Shown here in pieces: positions 24,535-36,330 of a stretch of DNA of 64,000 nucleotides; position 1 is the stretch's first letter; every line of letters starts with the position of its first letter. The stretch is from NCBI RefSeq assembly GCF_040954645.1, contig NC_092809.1, forward strand, positions 80,463,435 to 80,527,434, read 5' to 3'. The translations under genes were made by a program, and so were the position numbers. Origin of the DNA: Diabrotica undecimpunctata (lineage: Eukaryota; Arthropoda; Insecta; Coleoptera; Chrysomelidae). Below the pieces are notes generated by a model. The model saw nothing but the letters and a program-made list of their open reading frames with translations. It searched no databases and had not been told where the DNA came from.

Positions 24535-25420
24535 AACTTCCAACTACTGGTTGAAAATCGAACTAACACAAAAAGAAGACAAACAGGATGTCAAGAAACT
24601 TCCAGAAGGAAAAAAGAAGAACATAAATTCAAAATGTTAATACACAATTTTGGAAAAGAAGAAAGGAAACGGGTACATGGCATATAAGTCATAATTAATA
24701 CATAAACAGTTCAGTCTCAAACTAATATTTCCAAAAGAACAAAAAATCGTAACTGTCTTCCAAAGAAACAAAAAAGTTACGACAGTCCTCCAAAGGAACA
24801 GAAACATCACTACAATCTTCCAAAGGAACAAAAAAAATTATTACAGTCCGTCGTCAGTAATAAATAAATTCGTGATGTTGGATGTAACACATACCAACAA
24901 TACAACAGTAGAAGTTGAACAGTGAAACACTTTTAACACCTAATCGAATTCAACTTGGTACAAAAATTTCAATCTTAATGGCAAGAAGAGTAAAGCAGAA
25001 GAGTATATATACAAAAGAAAACTAATGCTTATCTTCCTCAGAAGCTCAACAGGTCACCTGGCGGACGAATCCAAAACTCATCGCCCTAGCCGTTCCTTCG
25101 TGATAACCAATAAGGTCAAAGATATAGTTTGGGAAGGAAATAAGAAACCACCATTAAGAGATAAACTTCATCATTTCATGAATAATAATTGAATCCAACA
25201 TCGTCGTAAAAATCACAAAGAAATGTTCACCATTCTTCAGTAAAACAGAGTCACAACAATATGAGACTTTCGATTCTTAGTGGGTCATTTAACAGCAGTA
25301 CTAGAACTATTTCAGCTGTTTAACAAACGTGGTCTTACAATCGACATACAAAACATTTTCGCAATAGGCGGCGGCAGGTACCTTCACCTATGTATAACCT
25401 ATATATAATAGCCAATGCAA
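24535..25420 (-). repeat. inverted copy of the interior of the non-coding LTR element (34690-35385)
   Basis: On the minus strand this matches 34690-35385. Shared words include TTGAAAAT(C/T)GAACTAAC, ACACAAT(T/C)TTGGA(A/G)AAGAAG, GTGGGTCATTTAAC and GGCGGCAGG, in the same order. Near 24735-24845 a roughly 32-bp motif, (A/T)CTTCCAAAGGAACA..., is repeated about four times. The block ends near the start of the R1-clade LINE. A related block follows that LINE at 29128, so the LINE probably split a single copy. Confidence 0.7.
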
Positions 25421-25930
25421 GTGTTTTTACCTCCACTTCTACTTTATCATAAACAACACATCACAAACACCACAACACATAGAAAGGCTTCTATTTTGGC
25501 GGAGGGGGGGGGGGGGTGAGAATCTTCAAAAAAACCTCTGGGAAGGTGTCCCAGGTGTGTTGGATTCGGACGATTACGCCTCACCGTAGTTGACCGCCTA
25601 CCAACTAAACTCACCCCCTCTTTCTCCAACCGACGTGCCTGGGATCGCTCTTAGCGAGCATTACCATCTGACCCGTCAGCTTTACACATAACTCCCATCT
25701 GTCGCTCACCGTTTGCGCTCCGTGATTGCCATAGCATCCCAGTCGTGCCACCCCACCCACGTCTGTACCGGACTTGGTTTGTAAGGAAACCATCCTTGTG
25801 CAGAGCGATAGGCAGGAAGGAGCGACCGCGCCGTTATTTCAACCGTCTTGAACTTAACGAGAAAGATCAGGCCACAGGTACAAGCAACTCCAGACATTCT
25901 TATTCCATTCATTTCTCCATCTACACTAGC
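25421..25930 (-). other. GC-rich LINE untranslated segment
   Basis: Part of this (25500-25710, minus strand) resembles 46484-46660 on the plus strand. Both contain GCTCGCTAAGA, GGAGAAAGAGGGGGTGAGTT, and then CAACACACCTGGGACACC before CTTCCCAGAG. A run of 13 G lies at 25504-25516. Its position downstream of the minus-strand R1-clade RT suggests a LINE 3' untranslated region, but it could be a separate fragment. Confidence 0.45.
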
Positions 25931-26231
25931 CCATTACTTAGTAATAGGCTGCTCCAAAAGGTGACACACACACCGTATACTAGATACAAGTAGAGACAAA
26001 ACAAAAAAAGCAACACGTATGTAAATTGATTTTTGTAATGCAGTCAAGTTCTTTGAGAATTCATTTAAGATTTCGGCTTCAGTAGTGGAAGCTGACTAGT
26101 GGCTCATCCCACACAGATACGACACATTAAAATAAACAGGTTACCTTCGTTGCAGTCTCCTCTCTTTCTCTTCCTTGTGTTTTATGGTTTCTGTCACAAA
26201 ACCAATGATCAAGTCAAAGATTCTTTTGTTT

Positions 26232-26890
26232 TCAATTGGACCCTTGGGGTACTCCAGCAGTCATTTTCATCTTATTTTTCTTCGATATGCATACGCTTCT
26301 TTGCGATAGGTAGTCCTTTATTATATTGGACACATATTCCGAGATACCAAGTTCGACAATCTTGTCTATGATGAGACCCCAGTTAGCTAAATTGAAGGCG
26401 TTTTTGATGTCAAATAAAACGAGAACCACCCATTTCTTTTTGCTTGTTTTCACCGCGTTTCTTATCCAGATCACGGCGTCGACTGCTGATCGACTTTTTC
26501 TGAATCCATATTGTTGGTTGGCTAGAGCTTTCTTATCTGCCAACACGCCTTCCACCCTCTTCTTGTCAAGATTCTCATAGAACTTGCCAAGGCAGTCCAG
26601 AAGGCATATTGGCTTATAAGGGGATGCTGAATCGGGGGGTTTCTCAGGCTTTAGGAGCAATGGAGCAAAATCAGATTTGCTTCCTTTAGTTCCCTGGGAA
26701 AGTCTTGCTTCCGCAGTATATTGTTATATATTTTTCTGATCAAACCTGGTTTCTCTGTTGTTGCTGTCTTCAGTGCCTCCGGTGGCAGTCCATCGGGGCC
26801 GGGAGTTTTCCCCGTCTTGAATTCTTGACCAACGGTCTTTATTTCTTCTTCTGTGAATTCCTCCCCCACCGCAGTGGAGACCTTCAAGAA
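26232..26890 (-). pseudogene. R1-clade LINE reverse transcriptase fragment
   Basis: Two minus-strand frames (26887-26651 and 26660-26232) give GKTPGPDGLPPEALK, YKPICLLDCLGK, NQQYGFRKSRSAVDA, LVLFDIKNAFNLANW and GVPQGSN. These are the fingers and palm blocks of R1/jockey-type RT; the wording SYRPICLLDTLGK...NQYGFRKGRSTVDAI is typical of the R1 clade. A frameshift near 26655 separates the frames. The catalytic Y-x-D-D block and the C-terminal part are missing, as GVPQGS is directly followed by unrelated sequence. Endonuclease and ORF1 parts lie upstream on the same strand. Confidence 0.8.
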
Positions 26891-27276
26891 GGTGTGTTCC
26901 TGTGTTCCTCCTTGATGAGGAAGAGAAGCTCCGATTCTCGTCGCTGGTCCTCGTCTAACTTGTTTGGAGCGATCATCTTTAGTGTCTTCATTGTTATTTT
27001 ATATGCGTCGCCCCATATTTTGTCTTCTAAAGCATTTATTAGGTTCTGTCGCCTTTCTTTTTTTTCTTTTTTTATTGAGTTTATTTTTTACTGTTTTGTA
27101 TACTTCTTTGAGCTCGTAGGCGCCCTGGCTTCTCGTAAAATTCCTGCGAGCTCAGAGACACTCCTCCCGTAGTCTTTCAATCGCATCCGTCCACCAGTAG
27201 GGAGTCCTTTCTTTGTTTCTTTTCTTTGCGGTGGCAACTCGACAGCGTTCTCTAGTGCTTTCTGAGTTAGTCAAGG

Positions 27277-27868
27277 TCAGATATTCTCTTTGTTTATTTT
27301 TCTGACCTCCGATAGGTACACGTGCTTATTAAATGTTTTCCCAGTATATCCTATCAGCCGTCTTATGATCGGCCCCTTTACCTTAATTGCATATGTAATG
27401 TATCGGTGGTAGGTGAATAATTGATCGTCGAGGACGTCCCAGTTATGTATTCGTCTGGATAGCCCTTCACTTGCAAGAGTTACATCAATGGAGAGCCCCA
27501 TTGTCGCGAGTTAGCATTTATATCTCCGGCATCATAATTTGCTTTTCCCTAATGGCGGTGTTCATTATTTCGTCTACTATATTCTTATATTCTCTAATCC
27601 TAATATTTGGAGATATGTAGCATGCCAGTAGGCTGAAATCCCTAATTTTTACGAGTATGTGATTCCCACCCCTAACAATACCACGGACTCCAAGATCTTT
27701 GTTTCGAAACAACACCGCCACACTTTTATTGGTGTCTTGCACCCAGCCATCGTCCGATGTAATTATTTTGTTCGGTTCGGGGACAATGAGCAGGTCTGTT
27801 TCCAACATGCAGGCTTTTGCGTGGACAAGATCGTGGGCTCTTTTCGCTCTGCCCACGTTCACCTGCAA
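27277..27868 (-). pseudogene. R1-clade LINE endonuclease fragment
   Basis: The minus-strand frame from 27868 begins MQVNVGRAKRAHDLVHAKA and TDLLIVPEPNK, the standard start of R1-clade apurinic-like endonucleases (QiNv.Ra..AhdLl). SVAVLFRNKD and YISPNIRI follow. A second frame (27501-27277) has SIDVTLASEGL and the WDVLDD...HRYITYAI end of the domain. The part with the catalytic G-D-F/W-N motif is missing or unreadable between the two frames. From about 27270 to 26890 the linker to RT is readable in broken frames (PTGGRMRLKDYGRS). Confidence 0.75.
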
Positions 27869-28079
27869 TAACCTTATACCATGAATATGAATAAATAAAT
27901 AAATAAACGTATAGATAGAAATGTGATTGTATAATTAATATGGACGGCACATGAAAGGTTAAAAGGATAAAATATATTTTATCTATGAGAAAAAATAAAA
28001 ACAAATATTAAGACGTGTGAGACATTTAAACCTATGCAACATGCATAGAACCGATGGTTGAAAGATAAAGGGCAAGAGT

Positions 28080-29020
28080 TTGTGCGCCTTGGTGAGTTGT
28101 AGAGGGGCCAACAATTATACATTGAAATTTATATCTAATACTATTTGTATGTCTATATTTACTACACTTGCCCTTTCTTCTCCCCCCATATACCAGGGCT
28201 CTGTAGGCTGGACATTTAGTTCCTGCTTGAGTTTCGCAGCTGCCCCTTTCCCTGCTAATTTTACCAATATATCTCCCCCGTTGGTTTTTTTAACTGGTCT
28301 ACTTTCAGTCCAATTTTTTCACGTCCACCTTGTGAATAATTTTCTTAATGACGTCTATATATGACATACCATCAGTACGTATCAAGGGGGGTTCTTCCCC
28401 TTTCTTTATTTTGCACGCTTCCATTCCCCTAACCAGAATCCCCCATGTGATCTCTTATCTTCTCCCTACAAATTCTAGGGCCTTTCTCATTCTTTCCTTT
28501 TCTACACTGTTACTCAAGACTACTTGCACTTGTTTAATTTTTTTCTCCCCTTGTCTGACAATTTTTATAATCTTTTCTGTCAGATTATATTCTTTGACGC
28601 CATCCCCTCCTTTATATTTTCCCAATTTGGTGACAAAGGTATACCATTTTTTCTCTACTTTGGAGATTCTTATTCTATTTTCGATAAATTCAACCTCTCC
28701 CTCTTCACATCCCTTCATAACTCCGCCAGTTCTTCCCTGACTTTTTTTATGAAATGTTCGTTTCCCTCTGCGTTGCCTCCTTTTTTTGTTATTATTAAAC
28801 AATCGGTCGTTTCAACAGTTTCCTGTAGACCTGCTTGTTCCCATTTTGTTTTTTGGTATACATCTTCTTCACACTTTTCTTTGAATATACTCTTAAAAGT
28901 TCCTCCTTTATTTATTATGTTATTTTTATCCTCTGCGTTTCTTTTTTTTTATTTTTTTTGCTCTATTTTTGTTTTTGCATTGTTCGCGTTCGCTCGCCAA
29001 TTGTCTCTCCTCTGTTTTGT
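28080..29020 (-). pseudogene. R1-clade LINE ORF1 (gag-like) fragment
   Basis: On the minus strand a Lys/Arg/Glu-rich frame (28802-28455) has the character of an ORF1 N-terminal half, with KEYNLTEKIIKIVRQGEKK and EKERMRKALEFVGRR. Downstream, near 28380-28260, broken frames read GMSYIDVIKKIIHKV and NQRGRYIGKI. This resembles the central block of R1-clade ORF1 proteins, which usually precedes CCHC zinc knuckles. The knuckles are not visible, so the segment between ORF1 and the endonuclease seems deleted. Confidence 0.55.
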
Positions 29021-29127
29021 TTAAGTTTCTGGTCTTGTTGTTAAGAGACTTGATTTCGAATACTAGTTTTTTAATTTTTATTTCTATTTCCCCCTTTGTG
29101 CCTAAGATACTTCCTAACCCTTCTATT

Positions 29128-29280
29128 TGGTCTAATAAACTATATTAGAAGACCACAAGAATGTCAACGAACGAAAGCTGCTGGGAACACTAGAAATCTT
29201 ACTTCAATAGAAACGTCCAACGATAAAAAAATCGAGGTCACGTGCCTGTACTTCCTACATGATATCTCGGGAAATAAGAA
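29128..29280 (-). repeat. fragment related to the interior of the non-coding LTR element (34440-34610)
   Basis: Read on the minus strand, this matches 34450-34605. Shared words are TCACGTGCCTGTAC, GAAAGCTGCTGGG, AATGTCAACGA and GGTCTAATAAACTAT. Together with 24535-25420 it covers neighbouring parts of that interior in the same orientation, on both sides of the R1-clade LINE. Confidence 0.65.
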
Positions 29281-30511
29281 AAAAATTTTCACAGTGCCTG
29301 GACTATGAAACTTTCCAAAAAAAAAATTATAACCGATCTCCTATATCTGTCTGACAAATTATATCCATAGATTTCAGAACGATACAGGACAACAATCCAT
29401 TTAAAATATCCAAGAGAAATAAAATCTTCATATCTCTCACGAAAATTTCACCTAGTTTTTACGTACAAATTGGGTCATCGCTCTCCTCAGCTCTATTTAC
29501 ATAAACAACAAGGAAGGTCAATGTTTGTATACCAAATAAACGATATTTATTCCTATGTTTATTTATTAACTTTTACACATTGCAAATACAGACCGATACA
29601 AAGTTCGCATCATTTTACAAAGACTGAACTATAAAAAAAATGGAAAATTACTAGCAGTCAACAGCCTCTTATGAAAAAGCCATAAGATAACTCTCATGAT
29701 TTCAGATACTTAACTTGGGTCGACTCGATTTTTCAAAAATTGGATGAAACAAAAACACAAAACAACTAAAATCTGACTGAAAATATTGTTCTGAAGCTAT
29801 TTTGAGTATGTATTTTGAATGTTTGTATTTTGAGAATGATTTCCGAAGTGGAAATTGAAACTTCAATAAACTTAATTTAACCTTTAATTGTGGCTTATTC
29901 CCATTTAAATAGTAATTAGTAGAAAATATGATAAATAAAAATGGTTCCAAACAACAGACTCAATAAACTGCACATACAGGGGTAGACAAAACACTAATAA
30001 TATTGAAAACTTGACTCTTTGAGTGAGCCACACAAAATAACGTTCTGACAACTAAATGAGAGTGCTCCTAGACAAAACTAACCAACACCTCCTGATCACG
30101 AGTATTACACTTGTGGTCATTCAGATACAAGAAAGGAAACACAAAAACACAGTCTGCTACTGCGTCTAAAATCGGTCGAATCTTCTCAACGACTCGCCAA
30201 TTGTCTCTTTTTCTCGTTCAAAATCTCCAACTAACCTGTGGTATTCTAGACACCGTCAAAGATAGGCTTAGAAGGACAAAACACAACTACACACTCTTCA
30301 GCTCAAACAAAAGTCACTTGAAAAATACACACATTTACTCGAAACGACCGACCGAACAAACAAAATTACAAAATCCGCTTATTCTGTAAAGCCTGTAAAA
30401 TCAATTAAAAATAAATGCAAAAAATAACGTTATTAAATATTACTGTTATAACCTTTAAATCATTTCAATATTAAACAAACTCTAATGTTATTAAATTGTC
30501 TGTCTGTCTAC
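29281..30511. other. non-coding stretch
   Basis: AT-rich with no family motif in any frame. Part of it may continue the repeat at 29128-29280, but I could not follow the similarity beyond about 29280. Confidence 0.45.
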
Positions 30512-30523
30512 ACACTTAAAATT

Positions 30524-31666
30524 GCTTCTTCTTCTTCCTCTTTATAAGAAATTCTGCTTGTTCATTGGCGGATTAATACCTCTATGGAAGGTCACTCCAT
30601 CTTTTATCTCTTGCTATTTTGACGACACGGGTCTCCTGCATTCTGCTTATGTGGTTATTCCATTCTTTTTTTTCTATTTTGTATCCATTCATTTATACAG
30701 TGTAAGTTACATTTTCTTCTAATGTCTTCACCTTCTTTCGATCTCTCAGCGTATTTCCTGTAATTCTTCTCAGTACTCTCATCTCTGCCGTTTTCAGTAG
30801 CCTTTGCGTTGTGGCTGTGTCGGGTATTGTTTCTGAGGCATATGTCATTATTGGTTTCACACTGGCTTTATAAATTCTTGATTTCATCTTATTGTTAATA
30901 TATCTGTTTCGCCATATAGTGTTATTAAGGCATCATGCCAGTCTATTTGCTTTTTGTACTTGATCTCTCACTTCTTTGTCCAGGTCTCCATAGTTAGACA
31001 GTGTAATTCTTAGGTATTTTATTTCCATTACTTGTTCAATACTGATGCCATCAATTTCTATTTTACATCTGGTTGGTTCTTTGCTGACTACTATTGTTTT
31101 AGTTTTCTGAGATGAAATTGTCATATTAAATTCTTTTGCTCTTATGTTAAATCTGTCGACCAGTATTTGCAGACTATCTTCATCTTGCGCTATCAATATT
31201 TCGTCGTCTGCGTAACAGAGTACTTTGATTTCTTTGGTTCTCATTCTGTATCCTCTTTCTTTGTAAACGGTTTTGATGATTTCACCATGATCAAATTGAA
31301 GAGCATGGGACTCAATGAATCCCCTTGTCTTATTTCGCTGCCTATTTCTATAGGTTCTGTAAGTTTTCCATCTATTCTGACCTCTATTTTGTTGTTTTGG
31401 TTGGTGTTTTCGATAGTTTTTATAATACGAGTATTAAGGGGAACTTCTTTATTATACAGAAGATGGATTACATCTTTGAGTCTTACCCTGTCAAACGCTT
31501 TCTTTAGGTCAATCAGAAACAGATATGCTGGTATATCATACTCCAGTGATGTCTCAGTAATTTGCTTTATAACGAATATTGCATCTGTACACGATCTTCC
31601 ACTACGAAAACCCTGTGGTTCATCTGCTAAACTTATCCTCCGATTTATTAGCATTGTTAACTTATA
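30524..31666 (-). pseudogene. 5'-truncated RTE-like LINE with 12-bp target duplication
   Basis: The minus strand reads as the second half of a LINE RT: GFRSGRSCTDAIFVIKQITE, LIDLKKAFDRVRL, RQGDSLSPMLFN, CYADDEILIAQDEDSLQ, SSQKTKTIVVSKEP, EIKYLRITLS, then PIMTYASETIPDT and VLRRITGNTLRDRK. The Y-A-D-D catalytic site is present. Frame breaks lie near 31245, 30930-30890 and 30700. ACACTTAAAATT flanks it at 30512-30523 and 31667-31678. The 3' end is a short GAA-rich tail, typical of RTE-like elements. The 5' part (endonuclease) was never inserted. Confidence 0.87.
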
Positions 31667-31824
31667 ACACTTAAAATTTGTATGTAAATATTCAATCTCG
31701 AAATATTTGCTTTCATTACCAATACATTAAATCTACATTTGTCCGTATATTAGAATACATTATTAATATACAATACATATTATCTTAATATACAACAATA
31801 CATATAAAATCATTACATTTGTGG

Positions 31825-32889
31825 TGTAACCGTTTCAAAAGATTTAAAAGAAAATCATTATAAATTTCTATTATATTTTTTAAATAAAACTAGTAACCCC
31901 ATCTATCTGTCAAGTACCTACCTGTAGCCGACTCAAGGATTCTTCTGTAATTCCCAAATATATCCGGTAGATGAGCATATTTTTCAACTTGTCACTCACG
32001 CCCAATTTCCAGAGAGCGCAAGAATAGCGTCTCGCCCTTTCCTGTTAAGAACGTCCAACCGTTAAGACGTATTTCCAAAGTGGGTCTCATTTCAGAGACC
32101 CTTATTGGAGAGGCTATAATGCTGATATTATATTTCTAATACATTGTCGCAAGATAATATTGGTATGGAGTTATTCCAGATCATGGCCCAGTAGCGGTAT
32201 CTTTTTATGGAATACCTAATCCCTCTTATCTAGGATGGTGGTGGATTGATATCGGATGTAGCCGAATCAATGGTTTATTTGGTGACTGATTAAATAAGAA
32301 AAGAAACAGAGCAGATTAAGGTTGTACCAATTTTTATTATACCTACTTTCAAGACAACAGAAATGATTATGAACTCAAAAAAATGAAAATATAGTGAAGT
32401 GATCTAATTTTATTTAAAGGTTTATTTTCTCTATTATTTATAGTTGATAAATAACTATATTATTTTCAATGTAAACAAATTTCGAAATTTGGGGTTAATA
32501 TACATATATATTCATTTACTTTATAACTAATTCTTAATTTAATGCGATACAAAGCTTTTTTGTTTATGGTAATGTAAACATAAAATAATATTTTGGTATC
32601 CCTTTGGGATGACGTAACTATTAATGTTTTCTTTTTGTTCAATACTAAGAAATAATAAAGAATAGTTTTCTTGTAAACTTTCAATAAATCTTAATTTTTT
32701 TTTGCTCTTCCCCTTCGAGGATAAACCAGGGGTGGCGTCCAATAATAAATTATAATTTCATATTATCTAATTGTGCTTGGATTTAAGATACGATATAGTT
32801 TCTATATGTTTAAGAAAACCCCGCCCAATTCTCTTCGACAGTGAGCGATTCTGGCCTTGCATATATCATTGTAGCACGGAAGTGTTACA
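31825..32889 (+). repeat. 5' LTR of the non-coding LTR element
   Basis: 1065 bp, beginning TGTAACCG and ending GTGTTACA (inverted ends). By eye it differs from the 3' copy at about four bases (near 31870, 32218, 32519 and 32543) and in two T-run lengths. Confidence 0.85.
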
Positions 32890-32892
32890 AAA

Positions 32893-32911
32893 TGGCGCCC
32901 CGACGTGTGGC
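32893..32911 (+). other. probable primer-binding site of the non-coding LTR element
   Basis: TGGCGCCCCGACGTGTGGC begins three bases after the 5' LTR. A second, similar ATGGCGCTCGCCAGTG occurs at 32951, downstream. Confidence 0.6.
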
Positions 32912-33305
32912 ATGTTTTAGATTTGCTCTATTTGTACCTTCGTTACAAAAATGGCGCTCGCCAGTGAGGCCCTTTTGAGGCTTTTGAATATTCCTGTATC
33001 TTCAGAATTTTTTTAGACTTTTATCCCTTTTCCCGAAGCCAGATATCTTTTTCAATATTATTAGTTGTTTTGTTCCCCCCTGTATGTGTAGTTTATTGTG
33101 TTTGTATGTTTTGAACCATTTTTTTGGTTAAATTGTGTATTTGCTTTTACCCAATTTTTGTCTAATCAGTTTAACTGGGGCGATTTTCATTTTCTTTTAA
33201 TTTAATCTTCGTAAAATTGCGTAGAAATATTCTCGTCGTATTTTTAATTTTGTGAAATCATAATACGTATTTGGAATGTTTATTAAGTGTGCATTTGAAT
33301 GGTCG
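32912..33305. other. interior of the non-coding LTR element, left part
   Basis: No coding similarity. T-rich on the plus strand. The SINE inserted immediately after it. Confidence 0.5.
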
Positions 33306-33314
33306 TATTTTGAA

Positions 33315-33610
33315 GGGCTTGCGTAGCGCAAGCGGTAGGATGCTTGCCTCGCAAGCCGGTGGTCCGGAGTTCGAATCCTACCGCCGGCAAGAACATCTAG
33401 ACATTTTAAAAATGTCTATAGGCCCCAGGTCGACTCAGCCTGAATAAAAATGAGTACCTTGGGTAAAACCAGGGGTAATAATAGACGGTTGAAGCGTAGC
33501 ACTGGCCATGTTACCTTCCTTGTATACCGTAGGCCCTAGATATAGCAGACTACCCTGCTATACTCCCAAAGCCGCGACAGCGGTATAAAACGGGAGACTA
33601 TTATTATTAT
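33315..33610 (+). mobile_element. tRNA-derived SINE with 9-bp target duplication
   Basis: 296 bp. The head is tRNA-like: TAGCGCAAGCGGTAGGATGC resembles an A box, a GCTTGCCTCGCAAGC anticodon-type hairpin follows, and GAGTTCGAATCC is a good B box, so RNA polymerase III transcription is expected. A non-tRNA body follows (about 33400-33590). The tail is a run of ATT triplets. TATTTTGAA lies on both sides (33306-33314 and 33611-33619). The hairpin suggests a Glu-type anticodon (CTC), but the parent tRNA is uncertain. Confidence 0.85.
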
Positions 33611-33619
33611 TATTTTGAA

Positions 33620-36015
33620 TGGTAAGATAATCGTCTGTTTATTCCCCGTCCGCCTAAGGTAAACATTCGATGTTAGAGAAATTTTGTTTACGTTCATGAA
33701 GTAAGTAATATATTTCGTTTTTTTTTTTAATGTTTAGATTGATTGAAACCTTGAATTTATTCGGGCTAATATGTCTCAACAATTTGTATAGTCCTCAATT
33801 CTTTTTCCTTGCAGTTCAGTCTTATTTGTTGATAGAACCATAATTATATTCCTCAATGTGTTTATTTTAAATAAACGAAATGGCTCTTAGCGGTTGTTAT
33901 TTGAAAAATCAATTAAGCGAATTCTATTTATGGTTTAATTTGCAGCAAACAGCTGGGAATTATATCTATATACAGGCTGTCCCGACCTACCTAATTTTAA
34001 AATGTGTTATCTGGATTTTTGCAGAATACTTACGCGAAATATCTTTGTGCGAGGATATGAAGTTGAGCTCTTTAACTTAGGATGTTTTTAATGTTTAGTC
34101 TGTTATCTGTTAAATTTTCTTTTTAATTTGTCTTTTGTTTATTTTAAAAATTTATTTTTTCATAGTTTAACTTTTTCGTACTTTGAAAAGAAAATGTTAT
34201 TTCCTGAAAAGGAAAATGCTTTCTATATTTTACAGTCCATGGTTCTTTTGTTTTGAATGTATAAGGAAGTAATGATATAACTTCGTTTCTCTCTGCCTAA
34301 GGCGTCTTTGTTGAGAATATAGAGCGGAAATATTGTTATTTTCCTTCTGTTATGTTAATTTTATATCTTTGTGTGGTCAGATGTAGTAGAAGTATGTTTT
34401 TGGTACTGGAACTTATTTTTGTTTTGTGGTTTTACCTTTTTTTTTCTCGAGATGTCCTGTAGGAGGTACAGGCACGTGACCTGTATTATTGTATCTTGAG
34501 TTATTTGCGTTGATGTCAGACTACTGGTATACCCAGCAGCTTTCTTTTTTTGTCGTTGACATTTTTGCGGTCTTCTAATAGTTTATTAGACCACATATAT
34601 CTTTTTGCTTTGAGACTTTTGGCTAAGGCTAAAAAGCTTTCATTTATTATCTTGTGTTCATGATATGGTACAAGTGAAGGTTGAAGTAGTTTGCTGTTGT
34701 CTATTGTGACTCCTTGTATATACAGAGGTGAAACAACCCGCTGCCGCCTATTGTGAATTTATCGTTTATCTTTATGTCAATGTTAAGACCACGTTTGTTT
34801 ATCAATTGAAATAGTTCTGGTACTACCGTTAAATGACCCACTGAGAATTAAAAGTTTATATTATTTTGACTCTGTTGGAGTTCTGCTAAAGAATGGTAAA
34901 CATTTCTTTGTGATTTGTATGACGACCATATTGGATTCAATTAGGTGTCAAAAATGTTTTACTATTCAACTTTTTTTATTGTTGTGGTGTGTTACATCCA
35001 ACATCACGATTTTTTATTATTGACGATGGACTGTAATATTTTTCTATTTCTTTGGAAGATTATAATGATTCTTCCGTTCCTTGTAAGTCTTATCGTAAGT
35101 TTTTGTTTCGTGGAAGACTCTTACGATTTTTTTTTTGTTTCTTTTGGAAATATTAGTTTGAAACTAAACTGTTTATGTAGCGATTGTGGCTTGTATGCCA
35201 TATACCAATTTTCTTTCTTCTTCTCCAAGATTGTGTATTAACGGTTTGGATTTATTTTCTTCTTTTGTCCTTTTGGGAGTCTTCTTGCTTGGAAATTTTC
35301 TGCTGTGATCAATCCCAGAGGATATTCTTATAGAACTATTGGCCATCCTGTCCTTCTTCTTTTGCGTTAGTTCAATTTTCAACCAGTCAGTATTTCGTCG
35401 GATAATTCAGATTTGTCTGAAACCGAATAAATCTGTTTTCTTAAAATTTTAATACCTTTCTTCTAAAATGTTCAGTCTATTCTTAATTTTTAATTTTTTA
35501 GTTGATTCCCTTTACGCCTTTGCGTACTTAATCTTTGCTACCTTCTCCAGCGACTATTCAACCCCTCCGTGGCCCGTGTACAGGAAGAGTTGCGCTAACG
35601 CGAACTTTATCCTGGAGAGGATTCGTTTCCTTTCCAAATTTTTTTGGCGTGGGGTCAGTACAGCACTGATACCCTAGTACTTAGTACATTGAATACCACT
35701 TTGCTTCGGCAAATCTGTCCCTTAGTGCTTCTTTTCCTTCAGGAAGTTGACACGTTTCAATTTTTTTTTTTTGAGCTGTCTCGACAACCCTTGTTTTATG
35801 TCGGCGGTGTTGACTATTAGTCAGGGACCATCCTGCTATAGTCAAGTGGATTAGTGGACCTATCCCTATTCCAATTAAAAATTTTGTGTATCTCAGATGT
35901 TGTCGCAAAGAGACGAGCCTCTGGAAGTAGTGTAGGAGACTCCGCACGTCGATCTCCAGAGCAACTCAGTTTGGCTCGCACCCCAGTTCGTTGAACTGTT
36001 TTACTTTTTATTATT
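33620..36015. other. interior of the non-coding LTR element, middle part
   Basis: No recognisable gag or pol. Parts recur elsewhere in the window in inverted orientation: 34690-35385 at 24535-25420, 34440-34610 at 29128-29280, and part of 34690-35050 at 44830-45080. These are therefore pieces of one repeat family. The short open frames are T-rich and without family motifs. Confidence 0.55.
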
Positions 36016-36330
36016 ATAATATTGATCTCGTTCTCGTTCAGTCTCGTTCGAACGTTCGTGTTGGAAACAAGCATCGAAGAAGTACTTGTGTATAATTATC
36101 TTATCTTTTTGTAATTAGTACCTATAATTAGTATAAGCCATTTGTTATCAAGAAAGTTAAAAACAACCGAAAAAGTGATTGTGTTCAATGATATTATAAT
36201 TATCCAACAAAGAACTAATACAAGTTTAATTACTACATTTATTAACATAAATACAAATAAAATAGTCCGGTATATTAACAAAATATGCCGGAATGTCTTA
36301 ACAATTCCTATTTGTAATTAGTGGAAAACT

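Noticed and set aside
25504..25516. G-run as a possible quadruplex or regulatory site
   Set aside because: A single homopolymer in repeat debris; similar C-run at 44740. No supporting context.
28080..29044. Plus-strand frames of 66-166 codons
   Set aside because: Hydrophobic, T-rich shadows of the Lys/Glu-rich R1-clade ORF1 on the opposite strand.
33315..33395. Genuine tRNA gene
   Set aside because: The tRNA-like head lacks a clean acceptor stem and continues into a SINE body with a target duplication.
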